DNA of 64,000 nucleotides from CAZMGV01 sp964621525 [NCBI: uncultured bacterium]. Lineage in GTDB: Bacteria; JAGRBM01. The stretch lies in the NCBI GenBank assembly GCA_964621525.1, contig CAZUMS010000005.1, positions 62,001 to 126,000 of the forward strand, given 5' to 3'. Positions 55,326 through 62,651 of this stretch are shown here, piece by piece. The notes below the pieces were generated by a model that worked only from the letters and a program-made list of their open reading frames with translations, searched no databases and was not told where the DNA came from. A program made the position numbers and the translations under genes. Every line of letters starts with the position of its first letter. Positions within the stretch are counted from its first letter, which is position 1.

Positions 55326-56804
55326 TCAGCCGTCGACGGTGAAGACGAACGGGAACTGGACCTTCACGTCGCCCTTCTCGATCGCCTCGAACCGGATCTT
55401 CAGCATCACGTCCAGAATCTCTTTCTCGAACTCCGGATACTTGCCGAAGGCGCTCGACTTGATGTTCGGCGACGCCACCGACCCGTCCGCCTTGATGACG
55501 AACTCGATCAGCATCTTGCCCGCCGCCGCGGGGGCCGTGCGCAGAAGCCGCTTGTGCTTGCTCTTCAGCAGCGGCAGGTAGCGCTTCATGGTCGCGTAGA
55601 TCGCGCCCATCGAGCGGCGCTGGTCGCCGGCCGCCTCGCCCGAGACGACGGAATCTTCCACCTTCTCGGCCTGCGTGCGGCCCACGTTGGTCTTGACGGC
55701 CTTGAGGCCGGCGATGGCATCGTCGATGCCGCCCGCCTCGCCGTAACCGCCGAGGTTCTTGATCTCGGTGTCGCCCTTGGACGTCGTCGTTACGGCGCCG
55801 AGGCCCGAGAAGGCGTTCTGGAGCGAGGAGGTGACGCGGGTGATGTCACGGCCCGCGCCCGCACCGCCGGCGGAACCGATGATCGCGAGAAGGCCCTGGC
55901 TCTTCACCTGCTCGCGGGCAGCGGCGCGCCGCTGCTGCGAGACTTCGGCGTTCGGAGCCTCATCGGGCTTTTCGCTCGTGGGTTTCTCGGGCTCTTCGTC
56001 CACCGGCAGATCCTGCTTGAGCTCGAGCTTCTGCTCGGGCGGCTTGATCGGCTCGGGCGGCTTCTCGGGGATCAGCAGCTTGGTGATGAACTTGGGCGGC
56101 GGGGCCGCGATGTCCTTGGGCGGGAGATAGTGCTTGCGCATGTACCCGAGCGTAAAGAGCAGCGCGATCAGACCCGTCGCCACGATGATGAACGAGCCCC
56201 ACATGGGGGTGTTACCCGGGTCGGTGACGGGGATGTCGATCCACTTGATCGGCTTGCTGGTCAGCCGGATCTTCCCGCGCTTTTTCTTCTTGTCGTCGTC
56301 CTTCTTGCGGCGGATGACGGGGATCTTGCCCTTGCCGGCGGGCGGCTGCGGGGCGGCCTGCGGCGAGGATTTCGGAGCGGCTTTCGGTGTGTTCTGCGGT
56401 GTGTCCATTTCCCAACTGAACCTGAGCACGGCCTCGCCGATGCGCAGGTCTACCTTCATGTCTCGAGTGACCGGCAACGCAAACCGGCCGCCGGACGACT
56501 GAAGCCCCATCTGCGACGGGTCTTCGATCGCGACGGCCTGGCCGCCCTTCACCATGCGGCCGGTCATCTCCTTGGTCAGAAAGAGATAATACTGGTCAGG
56601 CGATTTCGACGGCCCGGCAATCTGGATCTGGCCGGCGAGCCCCTTGATCTGGAACCCGGCGCCTTCGCCGGTTCCCAGGATGAGCTTGCCGCCCTGGAAC
56701 AAGTGCCTGCGCCCCGTGCCACCCTCGGTGACGCACGGGACTACCGGACCGGCCGTAGCCGGACCCGCTGCACCCTTGTTCTGGTCAGAAGCGGTCGTCG
56801 ACAT
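55326..56804 (-). CDS. AgmX/GltG-type single-span protein (copy 1)
   Basis: A 492-residue inner-membrane protein. An N-terminal cytoplasmic region of about 130 residues (RRHLFQGGKLILGTGEGAGFQI.., FHA-like beta pattern) is followed by a Lys/Pro-rich linker (RRKKDDDKKKKRGK), one membrane helix (MWGSFIIVATGLIALLFTLGY), a Pro/Glu/Lys-rich periplasmic spacer (PPEPIKPPEQKLELK) and a C-terminal TonB-like AgmX domain. This matches the plan of GltG of the Myxococcus Agl-Glt gliding complex, which spans the inner membrane and reaches through the periplasm. It lies downstream of a small periplasmic protein and two TPR lipoproteins, in the order seen for gltDEFG. A motility role here is inference. Confidence 0.85.
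   Translation of the reverse strand: MSTTASDQNKGAAGPATAGPVVPCVTEGGTGRRHLFQGGKLILGTGEGAGFQIKGLAGQIQIAGPSKSPDQYYLFLTKEMTGRMVKGGQAVAIEDPSQMGLQSSGGRFALPVTRDMKVDLRIGEAVLRFSWEMDTPQNTPKAAPKSSPQAAPQPPAGKGKIPVIRRKKDDDKKKKRGKIRLTSKPIKWIDIPVTDPGNTPMWGSFIIVATGLIALLFTLGYMRKHYLPPKDIAAPPPKFITKLLIPEKPPEPIKPPEQKLELKQDLPVDEEPEKPTSEKPDEAPNAEVSQQRRAAAREQVKSQGLLAIIGSAGGAGAGRDITRVTSSLQNAFSGLGAVTTTSKGDTEIKNLGGYGEAGGIDDAIAGLKAVKTNVGRTQAEKVEDSVVSGEAAGDQRRSMGAIYATMKRYLPLLKSKHKRLLRTAPAAAGKMLIEFVIKADGSVASPNIKSSAFGKYPEFEKEILDVMLKIRFEAIEKGDVKVQFPFVFTVDG
55384..55556 (-). repeat. 173-bp identical tract, copy B (pair at 53881-54053)
   Basis: Second member of the identical pair within the C-terminal domain of the upstream AgmX-type gene. 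Outside the tract the two genes share plan but little sequence, so the identity is far above what common descent alone would keep at synonymous sites. Confidence 0.85.
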
Positions 56805-56885
56805 GCCTGAACAGCTCTGGGGCGGAGATTAGCGGGGCAGGTACCGGGGGTCAACGACAACCCCGCAATTTCACGGGCATTCCGG

Positions 56886-56923
56886 TTAAAAAGCAGCAAC
56901 GGCCGCCGGATTCCGGCGGCCGT
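56886..56923 (-). terminator. Strong rho-independent terminator
   Basis: On the minus strand an 11-bp perfect stem (ACGGCCGCCGG, AAT loop, CCGGCGGCCGT) is followed by TGCTGC and a T5 tract. It stands 27 nt after the stop of the small periplasmic gene and about 80 nt before the AgmX-type copy 1, so that gene needs read-through or its own promoter. Confidence 0.85.
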
Positions 56924-56949
56924 CTGCGGTCTGGTGCAGGTCCGCGCGA

Positions 56950-57408
56950 TTAACGCTGGACGGTGGCCCGGTCGGTCTTCACGCGGCCGATGTCGAGGGA
57001 GAGGAGTTTCCTCTCGGTCTCGCGGGTCGCGCTTTCGGTCTGGATCTGTTTCTCGTCGGCGGCCTGCTTGATGCGGCGGTCGAAGGAACGGTTGAGGCCG
57101 CGGATATCCATGAAGATGCGGTCGAGTTCGTTCACGGCGTCGTCGCCGAACTCGCGCTTGGTGGCCGGCGTCCAGTTGTCGATGAAGATGACGCCCGGGC
57201 CTTCCTTCTCGGTCTCGATCTTGAGGGCCTCGAACTGGAGGGCGCCGGTCTTCGTGCGGGTCACGGCCGGTTCCTTGTCCTTCTTCGCAGCCGGATCGGC
57301 AGCAGCTGCCGGCTTGTCGGCTGGCTTGCCCTTGGCCTGAGCGCGGGCAATGCCCGGCACCGAAGCGACCACCGCCAGCGCGGCAGCTATGAATAAATAT
57401 GTCCTCAT
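56950..57408 (-). CDS. Small periplasmic protein (GltF-position)
   Basis: A 152-residue protein with a clear signal peptide (TYLFIAAALAVVASVPGIARA, cleavage after ARA), a Lys/Ala/Pro-rich linker and a C-terminal alpha-helical part rich in Glu, Arg and Lys that may form a coiled coil. No known domain. In position and size it corresponds to GltF of the Myxococcus gliding cluster, but I cannot confirm sequence similarity. ATG 57408 is chosen because the signal peptide follows at once. A promoter candidate lies at 57530-57557. Confidence 0.75.
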   Translation of the reverse strand: MRTYLFIAAALAVVASVPGIARAQAKGKPADKPAAAADPAAKKDKEPAVTRTKTGALQFEALKIETEKEGPGVIFIDNWTPATKREFGDDAVNELDRIFMDIRGLNRSFDRRIKQAADEKQIQTESATRETERKLLSLDIGRVKTDRATVQR

Positions 57409-57529
57409 CCCCTGTCGCGACCTCGTGACTGCCGATCCGTGAAAGAGCGGGATTTCCTGTAAAGGTATGTGAAGACCATACATCCGAGATTAAGCGACTT
57501 CAAGGAAAAAACCTGTGATCCCAAACATT

Positions 57530-57557
57530 TTTATAACTTTGTCTCAGGCAGTGTAAC
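57530..57557 (-). promoter_or_regulatory. Putative sigma70 promoter for the GltF-position gene
   Basis: On the minus strand GTTACA (57557-57552), a 16-nt spacer and TATAAA (57535-57530) form a plausible -35/-10 pair in an AT-rich patch. It lies about 120 nt upstream of the start codon at 57408, within the 250-nt gap that follows the TPR lipoprotein gene. Confidence 0.45.
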
Positions 57558-57658
57558 GCGAGGCGTCGAGCCGGTCCCAATCATTACAATGGGTTGGCGA
57601 AGCTGCCTTCCACGACTCCCAAATCACTTCCAGCAACCAACTTCTGAACTCCCCTCAG

Positions 57659-59104
57659 TCACTTCTTAACCGGCGCAGGAGCAGCGGGAGCAGTCGCTGC
57701 GGGTTTCGCGGCCTCAGCCGGTTTGGCGGCAGGTGCCGGTGCAGTCGCTGCGGGCTTCGCTGCCTCAGCCGGTTTTGCGGCAGGCGCTGGTGCTGCTGGA
57801 GCAGTCGCCGCTGGCTTCGCAGTGTCAGCCGGTTTGGCCGCCGGTGCGGGCGCGGCAGGAGCAGTCGCCGCTGGTTTCGCAGTGTCAGCCGGTTTGGCTG
57901 CTGGCGCTGGTGATGCAGGGGCAGTCGCCGCTGGCTTCGCTGCCTCAGCTGGTTTCGCTGTATCAGTAGGCTTCGCCGCCGGTGCGGGTGTGGCAGGAGC
58001 AGTCGCCGCTGGCTTCGCAGTGTCAGCCGGTTTGGCCGCATCGGCAGGCTTCGCTGCCGGTGCAGGTGCCGCCGGAGCTGGAGCCGCTCCAGCCGCCGGA
58101 GGCGGCGTTCCGGGTGCTGCCGGGACCGCACCACCGGCCGGAGCAGCGGGCGGAGTTTCGGCAGGCGGAGGCTCGGCCGGAGGAACCGGCTTGTCCATGC
58201 CGGGCGTCTCGGGACGCTCGACGCCAAGCGCGATCGAAAGGGCGTCGATCCAGATGTTCACTTCTTTCTGCTTCGTGCCGCCACGCTTCAGGTAATCCAC
58301 GTAGGTGACGAGCGCCTTGGCCTTGAAGCCCGCGTAGATCTCGTAGAGGATCCCGAGGCTGTAGAGCGTCGGCAGGGAGTTCGGATACCGCGTGCGGTAA
58401 TCCTCCAGCGTCCAGACGGCGGGCTTCAGCCGCCCCTGGTCCCGGAGCAGAAGCGCGAGATAGACGACGGCCCACTCGTGGTCCTTGTCGAACCCGAGGG
58501 CCCGGCGGACCTCGAGTTCCGCATCTTCGAGCTTCTTCTGCCGGCGGAGCACGATCGCCTTGGCGAGATACGCCTCGACCGTGTTCGGATACTGCTGGAC
58601 GAAAAGGTCGGCCTTCTGGAGCGCGAGCGTGAGGTCGTTTTCGGTCAGGTAAAACTCGCACTGCTTGCAGGCACGGCTCGCCTGACGGGCGTCGCCCGAG
58701 AGCGCCTTGCCCGGCGCCGCGGGAACCGGAGGAGGCGGCGGGGCCTTCTTCGGCTCTTCAGCGGGCTTCGCCGGCTTGCCGGCTTCACCCGGCTTTCCGG
58801 CCTCGGCCGGCTGGTCGCCGCGCTGCACCTTGCGGGCCTCAAGCCGCTTCTTCGCCTCGGCCTTTTCGGCCTCGCTCATGCGCTTGGCCGGGTCGATCTC
58901 GCCGCCGGCAGGTTCTTCCACGCCCAGTTCCGCGAGTACCTTCTTCTTCTCGGCATCGGAGATCTGGAGCTCTTCGCCCTTGTTCGTCTCGGGAAGATCG
59001 GCGACCCCGGACGGAGCGGTCTTCTTGCCGCAGGCGGTGAAGGTCATCACGAGAAGGGCTGCCATCAGGAGGCGTGTCAGGGTATGCTTCAGGTTCGGTT
59101 TCAT
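57659..59104 (-). CDS. TPR lipoprotein with Ala/Pro/Lys repeat tail (GltE/AglT-like position)
   Basis: A 481-residue lipoprotein. ATG 59104 is preceded by AAAGGAGG. The signal ends in the lipobox MTFTAC; Lys follows, so outer-membrane sorting is likely. Residues about 140-290 contain TPR units (ADLFVQQYPNTVEAYLAKAIVLRRQKKLEDAELEVRRALGFDKD) with a Cys pair (CKQC). The last 150 residues are low-complexity repeats of KPADTAKPAATAPA type. In M. xanthus GltE (AglT) is likewise a TPR outer-membrane lipoprotein; the long repeat tail is not something I know from that protein. It follows the large TPR lipoprotein gene by 17 nt. Confidence 0.8.
   Translation of the reverse strand: MKPNLKHTLTRLLMAALLVMTFTACGKKTAPSGVADLPETNKGEELQISDAEKKKVLAELGVEEPAGGEIDPAKRMSEAEKAEAKKRLEARKVQRGDQPAEAGKPGEAGKPAKPAEEPKKAPPPPPVPAAPGKALSGDARQASRACKQCEFYLTENDLTLALQKADLFVQQYPNTVEAYLAKAIVLRRQKKLEDAELEVRRALGFDKDHEWAVVYLALLLRDQGRLKPAVWTLEDYRTRYPNSLPTLYSLGILYEIYAGFKAKALVTYVDYLKRGGTKQKEVNIWIDALSIALGVERPETPGMDKPVPPAEPPPAETPPAAPAGGAVPAAPGTPPPAAGAAPAPAAPAPAAKPADAAKPADTAKPAATAPATPAPAAKPTDTAKPAEAAKPAATAPASPAPAAKPADTAKPAATAPAAPAPAAKPADTAKPAATAPAAPAPAAKPAEAAKPAATAPAPAAKPAEAAKPAATAPAAPAPVKK
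57665..58090 (-). repeat. Coding tandem repeats (Ala/Pro/Lys tail)
   Basis: At least six imperfect units of 17-26 codons encode variants of PAPAAKPAD(T/A)AKPAATAPAA. Two middle units (PAAKPADTAKPAATAPAAPA) are identical at protein level. DNA period is about 60 bp with synonymous variation, so this region is a likely site of length change by slippage or recombination. Confidence 0.85.
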
Positions 59105-59121
59105 GTTCACGTCCTCCTTTC

Positions 59122-62100
59122 TCATTTCTTCTTGCCAGCCGGCTTGGCGGGCGCCGCCGGGGCGGCGGGCTGGGCGGGACCGGCCTTGGCGGCTTCAGCC
59201 GCCTTGGCATCGGCTTCCTGTTTCTTGCGGATCTCGGCCGCTTCCTCGTCGCGCTTGATGCGCTCCTCGAACTCCTTGTCGGCCTTCTTCTTGGCGTCGC
59301 GCGATTCCTGGTCCGAGTAGGGCTTCTCGCTGTAGAACTTGTAGGCGAAATCGTCGCAGAAGAGCGTCAGACCGAGCTCGGGCCGCGCGAACTTGGCCGG
59401 GACGATGCGGGCCAGCTCATCGATGGACTTGTTGATCCATTCGTTCAGGTAGACGTTCTGCTGGCCGTACGTGAGGTTCCGGACGAAAGTCTCGATCGCC
59501 TTTTCTTCGAACTGGAACGACTGTTCTTCGAGCTGCAGCTTGTATTCCTCGACCAGCAGCTCGTCCACGAGCACTTCCTTCGGGATCTCCGACTCGAGAA
59601 TCGAGTTACGGAAATTGAGGAGCGCCATGCCGATCCGGTAGGACGACGCGGTCACGAACTCGGGCACCTTGTACTGGGCCGAACCGGCGTAAAGCTCGAG
59701 CAGCTCGGTGAGTGCCGTCTGCTTGCGCTTGAACGACTTCTTGAGCGGCAGGCCCAGCTTGATGGCGGTGAAATCGTCGAACCGGCGGTCCGCCTGCAGG
59801 AACCGGGCGCGGGCGGGCAGTTCGTCCGTGATGGACGGATCGCGCTGCTTCATCTCCTTGTGCCGCGCGACGACAAGGTTGAACACCTTATCGGCGTTCG
59901 CAAAGTCCTTCCGGTCGTAATAGATCAGGCCGTCCACGAAGGTGGCGTAGAGGGTGCGCGACGCCCGCACGCCCTTGAACCGGCGCAGGTAGTTCTGGAA
60001 CGCGGCCTGTGTGTTCGGCCAGTCCTTCAGGTCTTCCCAGGTCTTGCCGCAGGCGAACTGGAGCTCTTCGGCGTCCGTCATCTTCTTCTGGCCCTCGAAC
60101 AGGCCCGAGGCGCGGCAGTACTGGTTGGCGGCCTTATCCAGCTGCTTGGTATCGCGGTAGTATTCGCCGATGGTCACGTAACCGGCGGCAGCTTCCTCGC
60201 TTCGCGGATATTTCGTGGCGAGGGCGTTGAAGGTATCGATCATGCGCTCGTACTGCTCGGCGCTGCGGTATTCCGTCGCCGCGCGGAAGAACGACTTGAT
60301 CGCGATATCCGACTGCGGGAACTCGTTCGGCACGCGCATGAACATGGCGGCGGCCTCGATGTACTGACGCTTTTCATGAAGCGCCTCGGCACGCTTGTAG
60401 ACCGTCGCGGTCTGAAGCGTGAGCAGGTCGTTGCGCTCCTGCGCAGTCCAGCGGGGGTCCAGCGCGGCGTCGCGGTAGGCCTCCTCGGCCTCCTTCAGCA
60501 TGCCGGCTTCCATGTAGGTCGTCGCCAGGTACTTCTTCGGATCGCGCGAGCGCGGGTCCTTCGGGAAATCCTTGATGATCCGCTTGAACACCTCGCGGGA
60601 GGCCGTCCAGTTCTCGCTGTCGAACTGCACCGCACCTTCCAGCACCAGGATGTCGAGCGTCTTCTCGTGCGTCGGGTACTTCTCGGAGAACTTGTGAATC
60701 GAATCGATCAGCTTCTCCGTATAGGCGCTCTGGAGCAGCGCGATCTTGCGGGAGAACTTGAGAGCCTTGGCCTTGCGGTCCTCCTCGATGCTCTTGATGT
60801 CCTCCTCAAGGGAGTCGTTGTAGGCCTGGATCGCCTTGAGACCGGCCTTCTCCTGCCGCTCGGGGAGCTTCTGCACCCACGCGACGTTGTAGTACTTCTC
60901 GGCGGCGAGGGGCATGTTTTCCCGCGCGACATACACCTCGGCGATCATGTACCCAGCGTCCGCAGCCTCGGGTTCTGCCGGGTATTCCTTGAGGTACATC
61001 GTGTAGTAGTTCTCGGCTTCCTCGAACAGCTTGGGCTTTTCGGCCGCCGCCGTCTTGGGATGCGTCGCCTTGGCGTGGTTGTACTGGGCCATCTGGAGAA
61101 TGGCCTTGCCGCGGATCTTCACCGCCAGCGCCACCGTCTCCTGGTCCTTCTGGTTCGCGTTCCACCACAGGCCATCGGGGGCCAGCGTCGTGATGATCTG
61201 CTTGCGGGCCTCGACCACCTTGTCCCACTTCTTGTCCTTCTCGTAGGTGCTCGTGATCAGCTCGAACACGTTCGGGGCGCGGTGGTAGGTCGGGTACTTG
61301 GCCAGCAGCTTCTGGTAGACGCTGATCGCTTCGTCGTAGCGCTCTTCGTTCGAGAGATATTCACCGAGGGCGATGTACGTGTACTGCTCGTACGGCGCGG
61401 GTTTGCGCTTGGCCCAGTATTCCTCGAGGTTGCGCGCCCCGCTCTTGCCGTCGCCCATTTCGGTGAAGGCGACTGCCATGTACTGGATCGACTCGCGAAC
61501 AAGGCCAGTATCGTTCGAATACAGCTCGTCGAAGTTCTTGAACTTCTTCTTCTGCTGGATATCGAGCCGCGAACGGGATTCAACCAGCTTCGCCATGTAG
61601 TCGACCGTCGTGCTGTACTGGCCGAGCCGGAAGGACGTCCAGCCGAGCTTGTAGAGGGAGCGGTCGTAGTATTCCGAATCGGGGTCGTACTCGGTCGCTT
61701 TCGTGTAGGAAACAGCCGCTTTTTCGAGCCACGGACGCGCCTCGTAGAGGTCCATGCCCACGGCGTTCGTGAAATAGAGCTCGCCGAGGCGGAAGTGCGC
61801 CGTCTGGGTGCGGGGGTCCTTCGGGTACTTTGTGATGAAGTCGTTCAGGACCTTCTCGGCCGCGCCCACCATCGCCATTTCCTGGTAGCAGAAGGACAGC
61901 ATGTAGAGAACGCGGTCGTTGTCCTTGCGGGCCGGGAATTCCTTGAGGAGCCGGTTGTAGGCATCGATCGCCTTGCCGTAGTCCTTGAGCGGAACGTCGT
62001 CCGGGCACTGGATCTTCGGGTTCGATTCGCAGGCCTTCGTCTGGATCTCGAAGTCCATGATCGAATCCTGGTAGCGGCTGTTTTCCTGGACGACATAGAG

Positions 62101-62640
62101 ATCGGCGAGCCGGTGAATAGCCTGCGGGACGATGTTGGTCTTGGATTTGAGCTTCTCGCCCTTGGCGACGAATTTCTCGTTCTCGGCAACGAGCATGCCG
62201 AGCTGCTGGTCGCTCATCGAAAGTTCACGCGAGGTCAGCACCGAGCTTTCGGCGATCTGTTTCTTCTTGTCCGCACCCTGCGCCTCGAGCTCGGCGAGCT
62301 TCGCCGTACGCTCGTTCTCGCGCTTGGTGTCCATCTCGTCCTGGATCTTGCGGGCCGCTTCCTGGGCCTTCAGTTCGGCCTCGAGTTCGCGCTGGAGCGC
62401 ATCGGCCTCCGCCTTCTGGTCGACAAGCGCCTGCTGCGAAGGGGGAGGGGCCAACGGGGTCTGGTCGACGAGGAGCTGCTCCTGGATGCGTTCGACCTTC
62501 TCGACCTCCCTGAGCTGGGCGCCGGGGCGGCGGCGACGCTGGACATTTTCTTCCTTGTCGGCGCAGGAAGAAACCAGCAGCGATGCCGCCAGCACCGGAG
62601 TCAGAAACGCCTTCGCCCAGTTCAGCCTGGTGGTCTTCAT
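59122..62640 (-). CDS. Large TPR lipoprotein (GltD/AgmU-like)
   Basis: A 1,172-residue protein with signal peptide and lipobox (LAASLLVSSC), a charged coiled-coil segment (EAELKAQEAARKIQDEMDTKREN), then TPR-like helical repeats along most of the length (AYNRLLKEFPARKDNDRVLYMLSFCYQEM; DAISVYQKLLAKYP; AFQNYLRRFKG), and an Ala/Lys/Pro-rich C-terminus. Size and repeat content resemble GltD (AgmU), a periplasmic TPR protein of the Myxococcus gliding machinery; a predicted lipid anchor is an addition here. It starts 11 nt after another TPR gene and ends 17 nt before the next lipoprotein gene. Confidence 0.82.
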   Translation of the reverse strand: MKTTRLNWAKAFLTPVLAASLLVSSCADKEENVQRRRRPGAQLREVEKVERIQEQLLVDQTPLAPPPSQQALVDQKAEADALQRELEAELKAQEAARKIQDEMDTKRENERTAKLAELEAQGADKKKQIAESSVLTSRELSMSDQQLGMLVAENEKFVAKGEKLKSKTNIVPQAIHRLADLYVVQENSRYQDSIMDFEIQTKACESNPKIQCPDDVPLKDYGKAIDAYNRLLKEFPARKDNDRVLYMLSFCYQEMAMVGAAEKVLNDFITKYPKDPRTQTAHFRLGELYFTNAVGMDLYEARPWLEKAAVSYTKATEYDPDSEYYDRSLYKLGWTSFRLGQYSTTVDYMAKLVESRSRLDIQQKKKFKNFDELYSNDTGLVRESIQYMAVAFTEMGDGKSGARNLEEYWAKRKPAPYEQYTYIALGEYLSNEERYDEAISVYQKLLAKYPTYHRAPNVFELITSTYEKDKKWDKVVEARKQIITTLAPDGLWWNANQKDQETVALAVKIRGKAILQMAQYNHAKATHPKTAAAEKPKLFEEAENYYTMYLKEYPAEPEAADAGYMIAEVYVARENMPLAAEKYYNVAWVQKLPERQEKAGLKAIQAYNDSLEEDIKSIEEDRKAKALKFSRKIALLQSAYTEKLIDSIHKFSEKYPTHEKTLDILVLEGAVQFDSENWTASREVFKRIIKDFPKDPRSRDPKKYLATTYMEAGMLKEAEEAYRDAALDPRWTAQERNDLLTLQTATVYKRAEALHEKRQYIEAAAMFMRVPNEFPQSDIAIKSFFRAATEYRSAEQYERMIDTFNALATKYPRSEEAAAGYVTIGEYYRDTKQLDKAANQYCRASGLFEGQKKMTDAEELQFACGKTWEDLKDWPNTQAAFQNYLRRFKGVRASRTLYATFVDGLIYYDRKDFANADKVFNLVVARHKEMKQRDPSITDELPARARFLQADRRFDDFTAIKLGLPLKKSFKRKQTALTELLELYAGSAQYKVPEFVTASSYRIGMALLNFRNSILESEIPKEVLVDELLVEEYKLQLEEQSFQFEEKAIETFVRNLTYGQQNVYLNEWINKSIDELARIVPAKFARPELGLTLFCDDFAYKFYSEKPYSDQESRDAKKKADKEFEERIKRDEEAAEIRKKQEADAKAAEAAKAGPAQPAAPAAPAKPAGKKK

Positions 62641-62651
62641 TACCGTGAAAC

